Assembly: GCA_036399835.1 (NCBI GenBank) | Contig: DASWMI010000003.1 | Span: forward strand, 1-26,944 | Origin: DASYML01 sp036399835 | GTDB taxonomy: Bacteria > Acidobacteriota > Blastocatellia > Pyrinomonadales > Pyrinomonadaceae | DNA length: 26,944 bases | Reading direction: 5' to 3' | Shown: piece after piece, positions 16,282 to 24,597 of the stretch | Layout of the letters: each line of letters opens with the position of its first letter | How positions within the stretch are numbered: the first letter of the stretch is position 1 | Translations under genes and position numbers: made by a program | Notes under the pieces: model-generated | Seen by the model: only the letters and a program-made list of their open reading frames with translations | The model's database searches: none | Told to the model about the DNA's origin: nothing

Positions 16282-16412
16282 GGCCGTAAAAACTCTTCGA
16301 CTCCCAGCCCTGCCCGATGGGTTAATAGAGAAGCGCTAAAAACGGATTGCTCAAACAGGATGCCGGTGCCTGACGAGTCATTCTCGTAAGTGGTCCAGAA
16401 GAGCGGAGAGCG

Positions 16413-17921
16413 TCAGCTTGAGCCGACATATTTATTCTTGATTCTAATGTCGCGCTCGCTGAATGGTCCGGTCTCAAACTCGTACAACTCAACCTCTACG
16501 CAATCGCGGTCGAACATCTTCGTCACTTCGCGGAAATCTTGGTTGCAGCGAGACAGCCCTTCAAAGAAAATATCGCGCAGCTCCTCTAACTGAAATGCTC
16601 CTGCGTGTAAATCCCTGACCATCTCCAATCGAATCTTGAGGCGACGGTTGATCTGCGTGTCTTCATAGCTGGCTATCTGAAATGAGTTAACCTGTTGGAC
16701 CAGAGAAGGGTGCGCGTTGATGATCTCTTCTATATCCGACGGATAGACTTTTGCGCCGTAGAACGCAACGGTCAGATCGCTTCGGCCATAAACAAAGAGA
16801 AGTGGGAAACGGCTCTGCCGGTTTGCCAGCCGGGAAATATCCACGCCATGCAAGGCCAGCTCTCCGGCGAGCTGCCTGTAAGTTTTCGTGCCTCCCAGAT
16901 CATGTAGGTTATAGCGAATCTTTGGAGCCGCGCTCGTCTGTCGTCCGATAGTGTAGACGAGTTCGCCGCCGGGCGTGGTCTCAATAATGTAGTCGAGGGC
17001 ATTGTACTGAAAGATCATCGGCGGCATCTCGCGCCCGAAAAGTTTTTGCGACAGCGCGCGATCTTTCATGCACAGGCGACGCAGGTTGATCGTCAACTCG
17101 GTCTCGACACCGATATTGATTTCAAGATCGGATGCGCCGTATGAGGAGATGACCGTCTGGAAGTATTGCAGGAGATGTGTGCGTAAAGGCTCGGAGATGC
17201 CTTCGCCGCCGACGATCAGGTCCATCCTGTATGGCTTGAGGTCGAGCTGCGTACCGTCCACGAAGGATTTAACGAAAGGCGGATAGCCGAAGACCAGATA
17301 GCGATAATCCGGACCAAAGATTTCCAGCGTGTTTTCCAGTTTCTGCCGATCAGGGCCGATGGATTTCAGTATGCCGACATCCACGAGCGACATCGAAACA
17401 TTCATCCCCGTTGCCCAAGGGCCAAGCGCAAAACAGTTGAGCAGGATGCAACCGCTGTCACGATAGATGAGTTGATAGTTGAGTTGCAGAATGCGTTTGA
17501 CATCTTCGCGCTCTTCGGCGCTGCGCACCCAATTATTCGGTACGCCCGACGAGCCTGAAGACTCGTCTATCACCACGCCCGCGGCTGGAATCCTTCCATC
17601 ATAACAACGCTGCTCGATGCTGTACTGCTTAACGTAATTCTCCTTCGTCATAACGGGCAGTTCGGATAAACGCCAGCGAGCGCCCCTTCTGTAGCCCTCG
17701 CTTTGAAGAAAATCACGATAAGCGGGGCAGCTTTCCCTGGCCTTCAAATAGACTGCGTGAGCACGCAGGAGGCCAATCTTCGCCAGCCAGGGTTGGAGCG
17801 CGCCCGCGCTCAGGACCATGTATGCGCGGCGGTCCAGGCTGATTATTTTGCGCACGACCCAGAGCACCCAGAGCGTTGTTTGGGTCAACAGGCGGTCAAT
17901 CAACAAGCACCTCCTCGACAT
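16413..17921 (-). CDS. PaaK/CapK-like adenylate-forming enzyme
   Basis: A 502-residue member of the phenylacetate-CoA ligase/coenzyme F390 synthetase branch of the ANL superfamily, which activates a carboxylate (or phosphate) with ATP. Motifs: the glycine-rich ATP loop ESSGSSGVPNN at 120-130, YGASD at 261-265 (the nucleotide-binding A5-type motif), GRSD at 379-382 and KVYPSDIEE at 391-399 (hinge). A hydrophobic N-terminal stretch at 15-29 (TTLWVLWVVRKIISL) suggests membrane contact. ATG 17921 lies inside the upstream gene and has no ribosome site. An AGGAGG at 17910-17915 sits six bases before TTG 17903, so the true start may be 17903, just overlapping the upstream stop. Overlap with the Acg-like gene means the two are co-translated. 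The substrate is not identifiable. Confidence 0.85.
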   Translation of the reverse strand: MSRRCLLIDRLLTQTTLWVLWVVRKIISLDRRAYMVLSAGALQPWLAKIGLLRAHAVYLKARESCPAYRDFLQSEGYRRGARWRLSELPVMTKENYVKQYSIEQRCYDGRIPAAGVVIDESSGSSGVPNNWVRSAEEREDVKRILQLNYQLIYRDSGCILLNCFALGPWATGMNVSMSLVDVGILKSIGPDRQKLENTLEIFGPDYRYLVFGYPPFVKSFVDGTQLDLKPYRMDLIVGGEGISEPLRTHLLQYFQTVISSYGASDLEINIGVETELTINLRRLCMKDRALSQKLFGREMPPMIFQYNALDYIIETTPGGELVYTIGRQTSAAPKIRYNLHDLGGTKTYRQLAGELALHGVDISRLANRQSRFPLLFVYGRSDLTVAFYGAKVYPSDIEEIINAHPSLVQQVNSFQIASYEDTQINRRLKIRLEMVRDLHAGAFQLEELRDIFFEGLSRCNQDFREVTKMFDRDCVEVELYEFETGPFSERDIRIKNKYVGSS

Positions 17922-18915
17922 AACGGCGATAGCTCTGAGGCGGCTCAGAAGAATATCCGATCTTGAAGATAAGCCAGATGTCGGGAACTCCCGTCTCTGT
18001 CAGACACCACTCTGCGGCACGCCGGTTTGTCACGAGATTTCCGTAAGGATGTATATAAAGATTATGCCTGGCGGTCTCCAGCCAGAAGCGCATCAGGAAG
18101 CGGCCCGTCTCGAAAGCACTCGAAGGCTTCCAGAATGGACCAGCAAGCAGACCTATGGTGGGAACTATGCCCAGTTGCGCGCGATACATCTTTGTGAGGA
18201 AGGGGCGTGCCAGCGGGAGCTGCAATAGTTTGGGAAAGCGTGCGATGGACCAGAACGCAACCCGTGAAGAGTTCATGCAGCGATAGTCCAGCCCGTCGCG
18301 TGTCTGGCGCGCCGAGCGCGCAGTGAAGCGGAACCACTCTGTTATTTCGTCGTGATAAGCGGGCGCATTCAAATCCTCAAAGAGCGCATCCGTGTTACAT
18401 CTCAGAATCCGCTCAATCGCCAGGGGGTCTGTCACCTGCTCGTATCTCTGCCCCCATTCTCTCGCCAGCTCCGACAAACTTTGCACGGCATCAGCAGGCA
18501 CTCGCTCCGGCAAAAGAGAGATGCGCGAAGTACGCCGTCTTAAAAAGAGCGAATCAGGATAGATGGAAGGTCCATCGCCGCCCGCTTCCAGAGAGAGCCG
18601 CGCAAAGGGCAACAAAGGCTCTTCCGCCTGCTCTATTATCTCAGGCGTATACTGAGACGGCTCTTGATATAACTCGTAGCGCAGACTGTGCGATCTGTTT
18701 GATGCCAGGATAGCCAGGGCTTCAATAAAGAGGCCCATCGTCAGGATAATAAAGCTTCCCGTCACATCTTCTTTTGGCAGGGTGCGGCGCTTTTCAATGA
18801 ACAGGTCGGCGCGGCTTGCGTTCAGAATTTTGACGCGCCAGGGTTGAACATTATGCGGGGACGGCGCATGAACGGCTGTTTCCAGAAGCGTTTTCCACAT
18901 ATCCAGACGGCGCAT
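17896..18915 (-). CDS. Acg/nitroreductase-like FMN-binding oxidoreductase
   Basis: A 339-residue protein with the two-lobed nitroreductase-type layout of the Acg family (named for mycobacterial Acg/Rv2032). The FMN phosphate-binding motif APSPHNVQPWRV is at 17-28, RRRTSR at 126-131, and a C-terminal GVPDIWLIFKIGYSSEPP completes the flavin site. The length (over 320) and the internal duplication fit Acg rather than a small nitroreductase. Family members may bind or store FMN, or act on substrates still unknown. ATG 18915 has no good Shine-Dalgarno sequence; ATG 18900 is an alternative. Its stop overlaps the start of the PaaK-like gene, so a joint pathway is likely: an activated acyl or adenylyl intermediate followed by flavin-dependent oxidation or reduction. 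That step is inference. Confidence 0.82.
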   Translation of the reverse strand: MRRLDMWKTLLETAVHAPSPHNVQPWRVKILNASRADLFIEKRRTLPKEDVTGSFIILTMGLFIEALAILASNRSHSLRYELYQEPSQYTPEIIEQAEEPLLPFARLSLEAGGDGPSIYPDSLFLRRRTSRISLLPERVPADAVQSLSELAREWGQRYEQVTDPLAIERILRCNTDALFEDLNAPAYHDEITEWFRFTARSARQTRDGLDYRCMNSSRVAFWSIARFPKLLQLPLARPFLTKMYRAQLGIVPTIGLLAGPFWKPSSAFETGRFLMRFWLETARHNLYIHPYGNLVTNRRAAEWCLTETGVPDIWLIFKIGYSSEPPQSYRRYVEEVLVD

Positions 18916-18974
18916 GCTTGCGGACCAAACAGCAATCTCTTCGGGTAAGGCAAGCGGGCAGGAAGCTTGGACTC

Positions 18975-18997
18975 CGGACCGCTCCAGGAGCGGTCCG
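18975..18997. terminator. Perfect 10-bp GC-rich hairpin between two minus-strand units
   Basis: CGGACCGCTC at 18975-18984 and GAGCGGTCCG at 18988-18997 pair perfectly with a 3-base loop. It lies about 80 bases downstream of the stop of the sugar-dehydrogenase gene and about 60 bases upstream of the Acg-like start (both minus strand). No T-run follows on either strand, so it may be a Rho-assisted terminator, an attenuator or a protein site. Confidence 0.5.
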
Positions 18998-19077
18998 TCA
19001 CGCCATCAAGCGTAACACAGATGAATAAGTTGAGGGGCAAATTTGATTTCCGCGGCTGGATAATTATTGACGGTAGC

Positions 19078-20280
19078 CTATCTTTTATAAATGTAATAAA
19101 CGACGCCCGCGTAATCATCCGTTAAGAGAAAAGCATCTTTCCCGAAACTTAAAATGTCAGCCGGTCGCCCGTAAACTTTGCCGCTTTGAAGAAAGCCTGT
19201 GATGAAATCTTCGGGCGCGGCTGACAACGCGCCGCCGCCCCCGCGCAGACGCACCACGCGATAGCCGTGATTCAAGCTCTTCTTAGTCGAACCGTGTAGC
19301 GCGACGAGGAAATAATCGCTCAGGTCCGGAGTGTTCCCCGCGTCAAAGTAATCGAACCCGAGCGGAGAGCTGTGAGCCGCAAAAGCCGCGAAGGCCAGTG
19401 GCATGCTGCGGCAGCTCATCTTTTTCTGGCGCGGATTGAATGCATTGTCAGGGTAGATTTTTGGACCAGACTGAAAACAGTAGGGCCAGCCATAATGCAT
19501 GCCGTCTTTGAGGATATACATAGTATCGGCGGGCCTCTTGTCTCCCAGATGGTCCGCGCCCATGTTGGTCGCAAATAATTGGCCCTTGACCCAGCCTAAC
19601 CCGACCGCGTTACGCAGCCCGCGCGCAAAATACCTCTGCCGCTTGCCGTCCGGGTCCATCTCTAAAACGCTGGCCCGCACCTCTTCCTTCTCCGCGCAGG
19701 CGTTACAACTGCTCCCGACCGAAACATAAATCTTGCCCGGACCGACTGCGACGGTGCGCGTCAGATGCCAGCCTCCGTATTTATAGCTCAGTCCGTAATC
19801 AGGGAAAGTGGCGAGGACTTCAGGCTCTGAGGTGGGCTTGAGTTCGCCGTCAGTGTACCTGTAACGCAGCAGGCGGTCCGTGAGCGCCAGGTAAAGCCAG
19901 TTGACGCCCTGCTGGTCCGTATAAAAAGCTATGCTGTTAGGATTACGCAAGCCCGTCAGATATGGAATCACCCTGCGGAATTTTTTGCTGGTCCGATCAA
20001 ACCCGTCGAGGATGTAAACGACGCCTCTTTTATTATCGGCGAGGTTGTACATATCAGTTACGAAAATGCGTTTGTCCGGACTCTGCGCCATGAAGCGCAC
20101 GCGATTGAGACCCTCTGCCGCGACGCTGATGTGGAAGCCTTCCGGCAGATTGAGCGAGAACGCTCTGCCGCCCGCGAGCGAGACGCGTTGAGGCTTGAGC
20201 TTCAGAACAGCAGCACGGGCGGGCGCGGCGACGAGCGTGGCAAGTGTGATGAAGAGAGCGAGCGCGGCTTTTCTTTTCAT
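19078..20280 (-). CDS. Exported sorbosone/glucose-dehydrogenase-like beta-propeller protein
   Basis: A 400-residue exported protein of the PQQ-dependent sugar (glucose/sorbosone) dehydrogenase fold. The signal peptide is about 1-23 (ending APARA). The six-bladed propeller shows typical motifs: LPEGFHISVAAEGLNRVRFMA (45-65), GGWHLTRTVAVGPGKIYVSVG (169-189), the family's hallmark ARGLRNAVGLGW (219-230), HYGWPYCF, and HSSPLGFDYF. In known enzymes PQQ and Ca2+ bind in the central channel, with His in the WHLTR region acting as base. Cys192 and Cys195 could form a disulfide. The ATG at 20280 follows directly on the stop of the upstream CocE-like gene with no gap, so translation is coupled. No PQQ-synthesis gene is in the window, so the cofactor would have to come from elsewhere, or the protein may have lost activity. 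Confidence 0.88.
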   Translation of the reverse strand: MKRKAALALFITLATLVAAPARAAVLKLKPQRVSLAGGRAFSLNLPEGFHISVAAEGLNRVRFMAQSPDKRIFVTDMYNLADNKRGVVYILDGFDRTSKKFRRVIPYLTGLRNPNSIAFYTDQQGVNWLYLALTDRLLRYRYTDGELKPTSEPEVLATFPDYGLSYKYGGWHLTRTVAVGPGKIYVSVGSSCNACAEKEEVRASVLEMDPDGKRQRYFARGLRNAVGLGWVKGQLFATNMGADHLGDKRPADTMYILKDGMHYGWPYCFQSGPKIYPDNAFNPRQKKMSCRSMPLAFAAFAAHSSPLGFDYFDAGNTPDLSDYFLVALHGSTKKSLNHGYRVVRLRGGGGALSAAPEDFITGFLQSGKVYGRPADILSFGKDAFLLTDDYAGVVYYIYKR

Positions 20281-22233
20281 CTATCTCTTGACGACAGGCA
20301 GAATAATCTGCGAAGGATTGGCGAGGCTGTGGTAAACGCGCTCGGTCGCTTTCTGGAAATCGGCATCGGTCGCCTGTTTATAGTTCGGCATAAACTTTTG
20401 CGGGTTGCGCGCGACGAGCGGAAACCAGGTGCTCTGAATCTGGACCATAATGCGATGCCCTTTTTTGAAAGTGTGCAGGATGCCCGGCATGACGTAAGAG
20501 ATTTTCGCGGGCGTGTTTGGTCTTAAAGGCGCGGGTCTTTCAAAGCTATTGCGAAAGCGAGCCGGGAAAGGTTCACCGCGCAAGAGCATTTGATAGCCGC
20601 CCGGCTGAAACACGCAGGCCCCGGAATCCGTGGGCGGGACTGCGCCTTTAGGGTATTTATAATCATCAGGGAAAACGTCAATCAGCTTGACGATAAAATC
20701 CGAGTCTGTCCCGCTCGAAGAGATAAAAAGCTGCGGCTTGATGTCACCGGCAATCGTTAGCTCTTCCTTGAGAGGGTCTGTCTGGTAGACCAGCACGTCC
20801 GGTCGTCTGGCGACAAAGCGCTGGTCCTCTGTCATAAAATCGCGCGGGTAATTGAGCGTGATCTTTTGCGTGTAAGGAACGGGATTGAGAGGGTCGCTCA
20901 GATATTCATCGTAAGCCGCGCGGCCCTCACGCGCCCCGGCCCTTTGCTCAAACGAAAGCTTGCCGCCTGCCTGCAAATAAAGCGGCGTCGCGGTGGAGGC
21001 TCGCGGCTCCCAATCAACAAAGGCGCGCCATTCGTCGAGGCCGGTGTCGAAGACGTTGACTTCTTTAATTTGCGAGATGTCGCCTTTGTCTTTGAGGAAG
21101 TGGTTGAAGAAGGGCAGCTCAAAATGTTCGCGGTAATAGAGCGAGGTCTTCTGTGCGAAATATGCCGTCCCGAGCCAGTCGCCTTCGGAACGCTCCCAGC
21201 CGCCGTGAAACCAGGGACCCATGACGAGCACGTTGAAGATGCCCGGATTCTGCCGTTCTATGTATTGATAGGTTCTGAGCGCGCCGAACAGGTCTTCGTT
21301 ATCAAACCAGCCGCCGACGGTCATCACAGCCGTCTTGATGTTCTTCAGCTTCGGCAGGATGTTGCGCTCGGACCAGAACTGGTCATAGTTCGGGTGCGCC
21401 ATCATCTCGTCCCAGAACCCTATGCGCGTGCCTAGCTGTCGCTGGTAAATCTCGCCCGAATTCCGCAAGCCTCCCATCTCCATGTAAAACTTGTAGCCGT
21501 CCTGCGTTCCCCATTTGAACGGTTTGAGGTAATCGGTAGTCGAAGTCGGCGCGGGGCGCGGCTGACCAAAGCCCGAAAAAAAGTTGTAGTTCTGTGCGAG
21601 GAAGAGTGCGCCGTTGTGGTGCATGTCGTCGCCGTGAAACCAGTCTGAGACGGGAGCCTGCGGGCTGATGGCCTTGACCGCCGGATGATTGTCAATCCCC
21701 GCCATCGAAGTGTAAAAGCCCGGATACGAGATGCCGTAAACGCCTACGCGCCCGTTGTTGTTCGGGATGTTTTTGACGAGCCAGTCAACCGTATCGTAAG
21801 TATCCGAGGCTTCGTCAATCTGCCCCGCTTGCTTATTGGCAATAAAGGGACGCACATCCTCATACTCGCCCTCGCTCATCCAGCGACCGCGCACGTCCTG
21901 GTAGACGAAGATATAGCCTTCGCGCGCGAAAAGCTCGTTCGGACCTAAAGAGGTTTTATATTTGTCCTCGCCATACGGCGAGACTGTGTAGGGCGTGCGA
22001 CTGAGCAGGATGGGATATTTTTGCGAGGTATCCTTCGGCTCATAAACGGAAGTGAAAAGCTTGACGCCGTCGCGCATCCGTATCCTCACTTCGCGCTTGG
22101 TGTAATGCTGTTTGATGTAATCGGCGAGCGCCTGTTGCTGCGGAGTTAACTGCCCCTGCGCAAACAAGGCAATAGCAGACAGGACGAGCAACATGACGGC
22201 CAATGTCAGCTTTAGGCAACGGATAGGTTTCAT
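20281..22233 (-). CDS. Exported CocE/NonD-family serine hydrolase (X-Pro dipeptidyl-peptidase S15-like)
   Basis: A 650-residue hydrolase of the CocE/NonD and X-prolyl dipeptidyl-peptidase group. The start is ATG 22233 with GAGG at 22240-22243, seven bases upstream; the in-frame TTG 22245 overlaps that ribosome site. A signal peptide runs to about residue 26 (LSAIALFAQG). The alpha/beta-hydrolase domain has RMRDGVKLFTSVYEP, the QDVRGRWMSEGEY strand-turn, and the nucleophile in VYGISYPGF (Ser169). Asp in GGWFDNEDL and His in MGPWFHGGWERSEGDW are the likely remaining triad members. The C-terminal jelly-roll domain includes LFISSSGTDSDFIVKLIDVFPDDY and KGHRIMVQIQSTWFP, typical of the family. The substrate could be a proline-containing peptide, ester or antibiotic ester; unknown. 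It is the first gene of a tight two-gene unit with the propeller protein. Confidence 0.9.
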   Translation of the reverse strand: MKPIRCLKLTLAVMLLVLSAIALFAQGQLTPQQQALADYIKQHYTKREVRIRMRDGVKLFTSVYEPKDTSQKYPILLSRTPYTVSPYGEDKYKTSLGPNELFAREGYIFVYQDVRGRWMSEGEYEDVRPFIANKQAGQIDEASDTYDTVDWLVKNIPNNNGRVGVYGISYPGFYTSMAGIDNHPAVKAISPQAPVSDWFHGDDMHHNGALFLAQNYNFFSGFGQPRPAPTSTTDYLKPFKWGTQDGYKFYMEMGGLRNSGEIYQRQLGTRIGFWDEMMAHPNYDQFWSERNILPKLKNIKTAVMTVGGWFDNEDLFGALRTYQYIERQNPGIFNVLVMGPWFHGGWERSEGDWLGTAYFAQKTSLYYREHFELPFFNHFLKDKGDISQIKEVNVFDTGLDEWRAFVDWEPRASTATPLYLQAGGKLSFEQRAGAREGRAAYDEYLSDPLNPVPYTQKITLNYPRDFMTEDQRFVARRPDVLVYQTDPLKEELTIAGDIKPQLFISSSGTDSDFIVKLIDVFPDDYKYPKGAVPPTDSGACVFQPGGYQMLLRGEPFPARFRNSFERPAPLRPNTPAKISYVMPGILHTFKKGHRIMVQIQSTWFPLVARNPQKFMPNYKQATDADFQKATERVYHSLANPSQIILPVVKR

Positions 22234-22334
22234 AATTCGCCTCAAAGAAATTTGAGAAAAAGATAACCCAGATCAAGACAAGAATCCAGCAACTGGCCGA
22301 GCCTGCGTGGCTCATCAAGAAGGAAAAGCGCAAG

Positions 22335-22360
22335 GCAGGTTGTTGAACTCTGCAACCTGC
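22335..22360. promoter_or_regulatory. 8-bp inverted repeat upstream of the WG-repeat gene
   Basis: GCAGGTTG at 22335-22342 and CAACCTGC at 22353-22360, perfect, with a 10-base spacer, 42 bases before ATG 22403. It could be an operator shared with the divergent CocE-like gene or an RNA hairpin in the leader. No T-run follows. Confidence 0.4.
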
Positions 22361-22402
22361 AAATCTACTCCTTGCCGCCGTCCTCTTTGAGGGGGAAACT
22401 CT

Positions 22403-23935
22403 ATGAGAAAAGCCCTAGTATTCTTTATCGCGCTGGTCTTCTCTATGGCCTGCGCCGCACGCGCGTTCGCGCAGCCGGAGGGCAAGCGACAACTGCTGCT
22501 TGTCCTACTTAAAGGCAAATGGGGTTTTATAGACCAGACGGGCAAGATTATCGTCGAGCCTGAGTTTGACGCCGTTGGTGAGTGGAGCTTTAGCGAAGGG
22601 CTGATAGACATACAGCTCAAAGGCAAATGGGGTTTTATGGATGAGAGCGGAGCGATCAAGATTGCGCCGCAATTTGCAGAGGTGCGTCCCTTTTCGGAAG
22701 GTCTGGCGGCTGTCAAAGTCGGCGACAGGTGGGGCTTCGTAGACCATTCGGGCGCGATGCGGATTGCGCCTAGATTCAAGGAGCTGGTCTTTGGATATGC
22801 TCTCAAGACTTTCGCTGAAGGGCTGGCGGCCTTCAAGGCTGATGGCAAGTGGGGCTTTATCAACAAAGCTGGAGAGGTGGTCATTAAGCCCCAGTTTGAA
22901 GAGGTCCAGCTTTTTCTTCACGGCATCGCGCGTGTACCGGTCAGAGGCGAGGCGGGCCAGCCGAGTAAGGTTGGTTACATCAACAAGGCGGGCAAATATG
23001 TCTCGCTGCCGAACGAGGAAGACTACCACGGGTTTCAAGAACTCCATGCGGGCAACTTCTCCGAGGGGATGTCACTGGTCCGAGACGGCCTGAAGTGGGG
23101 CTTCGTCAACTCGGAAGGCGAGATAGTCGCCACAGGCTTCGAGGCGGAGAAGACTTTCTCGGAGGGTTTGGCGGCGGTCCAGTTGGGCGGCAAATGGGGC
23201 TTTATAGATAAGAGCGGAAGGCTCGTCATCCAGCCGCGCTTCGATGAGGCGGAGCGTTTCTCCGAAGGGCTGGCCCTCGTGACTGAAGCCGACCGCACGC
23301 TGGGCTATATAGACCGGACAGGAAAACTGGTCATCAAGCTTGGCGAGAAGAAGAAGGATTCGCCCCCCAACCGTTTTTTCGCCAGCGGCTTTAAAGAAGG
23401 CTTGGCGGCTGTCAATCTGGATGATAATTCCGGCTACATTGACCGCACGGGGAAATTCGTCATCACTTTGGAAAAGGGCGACCGGGGCAATCCTTTTTCC
23501 GGCGAGCTGGCGCTGGTCCACAGAGGAAAGAGCACGACCTTTGTGGATAAAACCGGGAAGTATCTCTTCGAGCCGAAACTACTCTTTGACACGGGCGACT
23601 GGTCCGAAGGATTACTCGCTGCGCGCGACGACCCCCGCGGGCCTTACGGCTACATTGATGCGACCGGAAAGTTCGTCATCCCGCCGCAGTTTGACCAGGC
23701 TGAAAAATTCTCACAAGGGCTGGCGCACGTCCGCGTCGTCAACAAGCACGGCTTTATAGACCACACGGGAAAGTTCGTTTTCCCTTTGGAGTTTGACGCT
23801 GCGGATGATTTTTTCTACGGGATAGCCAAGGTCGGGGTCGGAGATTATCGCCGTGTCAGGCCGAGGCCGTTCGAGCGGCAAAAGATCGGTTACATTGACA
23901 CCAGAGGGAATTACATCTGGCGACCGACCGATTGA
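22403..23935 (+). CDS. Exported WG-repeat protein
   Basis: A 510-residue protein made almost entirely of WG (KWG Leptospira-type, PF14903) beta repeats after a signal peptide (about 1-23, ending ARAFAQ). ATG 22403 follows GAGGGGG closely. I count 13 units of the form KWGFID-x-TGK-x-VIxPQFDxAxxFSEGLAxV; the last is cut short (IGYIDTRGNYIWRP). Units 5, 9 and 10 are the most divergent. Such repeats form beta-solenoid or propeller-like scaffolds; the family has no established function. The CocE unit is divergent across a 169-base region with an inverted repeat. The small exported protein at 23944 begins eight bases after the stop, so the two form an operon and probably act at the same place. Confidence 0.93.
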   Translation: MRKALVFFIALVFSMACAARAFAQPEGKRQLLLVLLKGKWGFIDQTGKIIVEPEFDAVGEWSFSEGLIDIQLKGKWGFMDESGAIKIAPQFAEVRPFSEGLAAVKVGDRWGFVDHSGAMRIAPRFKELVFGYALKTFAEGLAAFKADGKWGFINKAGEVVIKPQFEEVQLFLHGIARVPVRGEAGQPSKVGYINKAGKYVSLPNEEDYHGFQELHAGNFSEGMSLVRDGLKWGFVNSEGEIVATGFEAEKTFSEGLAAVQLGGKWGFIDKSGRLVIQPRFDEAERFSEGLALVTEADRTLGYIDRTGKLVIKLGEKKKDSPPNRFFASGFKEGLAAVNLDDNSGYIDRTGKFVITLEKGDRGNPFSGELALVHRGKSTTFVDKTGKYLFEPKLLFDTGDWSEGLLAARDDPRGPYGYIDATGKFVIPPQFDQAEKFSQGLAHVRVVNKHGFIDHTGKFVFPLEFDAADDFFYGIAKVGVGDYRRVRPRPFERQKIGYIDTRGNYIWRPTD

Positions 23936-23943
23936 GAATTACC

Positions 23944-24375
23944 ATGAATAATTTTTTCCGGATAGCGATGCTCCTGTTGCTGCTCGCGCCGCAAAATCAG
24001 AGACCGCCGCGCGCGTTCTATCAAATCCCCGAAGAGGTCAGGGAAAGGGCAACCGTTATCGTTTCGGGAACGTATGCCGAGGGGAGAACTCCCTGCATTT
24101 TTATGCCGGATGGGAGCAGAGAGTGGCTCGTGGATTCATGGTTTGAGATTAAGCGAGTCTATCGCGGGCATGTCGGCAGCAAATCCATCAGAATTAACAA
24201 GGCTATGCTCCCCGCGACCCCTTATGTCAGCCAGAGTTTAGAACGAGAGCATCATTACCTGGTCCTTCTGCGACCGAGCAGCGAGTCAATGACGGCGATT
24301 GAAACAGAAGAAGGAATCAAGTTTTGGGATGCTCTGCACGATGAAGAGATCATCGCTATCGTCAAACTAAAATGA
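23944..24375 (+). CDS. Small exported protein downstream of the WG-repeat gene
   Basis: A 143-residue protein starting at ATG 23944; the in-frame TTG 23932 overlaps the previous gene's stop. The only ribosome-site candidate is a weak GAGAA at about 23935-23939, so translation is probably coupled. Residues about 1-15 are a hydrophobic leader (FFRIAMLLLLLAP), then an exported domain of beta strands: ATVIVSGTYAEGRTPC, WLVDSWFEIKRVYRGHVGSKSIRIN, and EHHYLVLLRPSSESM. The order 'secretion, GTY strand, KRVYRGxV strand, YLVLLRP strand' resembles small OB/NTR-like secreted domains, but I cannot name a family. A single Cys excludes an internal disulfide. Confidence 0.75.
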   Translation: MNNFFRIAMLLLLLAPQNQRPPRAFYQIPEEVRERATVIVSGTYAEGRTPCIFMPDGSREWLVDSWFEIKRVYRGHVGSKSIRINKAMLPATPYVSQSLEREHHYLVLLRPSSESMTAIETEEGIKFWDALHDEEIIAIVKLK

Positions 24376-24460
24376 TGCGGGGCGCGATCAGCCAAACGTC
24401 GCAGCCTCAAGTGGTTTGACCCGGACGACCTCTGCCAGCAAGCCTCTCAACATCTTCATC

Positions 24461-24485
24461 CGAGACAGCCGACTGTTTCGTCTCG
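24461..24485. terminator. Hairpin CGAGAC-N13-GTCTCG between the WG unit and the GH3 gene
   Basis: A perfect 6-base inverted repeat (24461-24466 and 24480-24485) with a 13-base loop, about 85 bases after the stop at 24375. No T-run follows, so termination is not assured. The 222-base gap otherwise shows only an AT-rich patch at about 24504-24514 that could be a -10 region for the next gene. Confidence 0.25.
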
Positions 24486-24597
24486 AACCCTCACTCCGCC
24501 CTTGTAAAATAATGCTTGAACAAAAAGGACGGATAAAAGAGAATGTGCGCACAGTTCCTGCTATCAACTTCTTCCTTTAAGGACAAAGCAGACGGCC

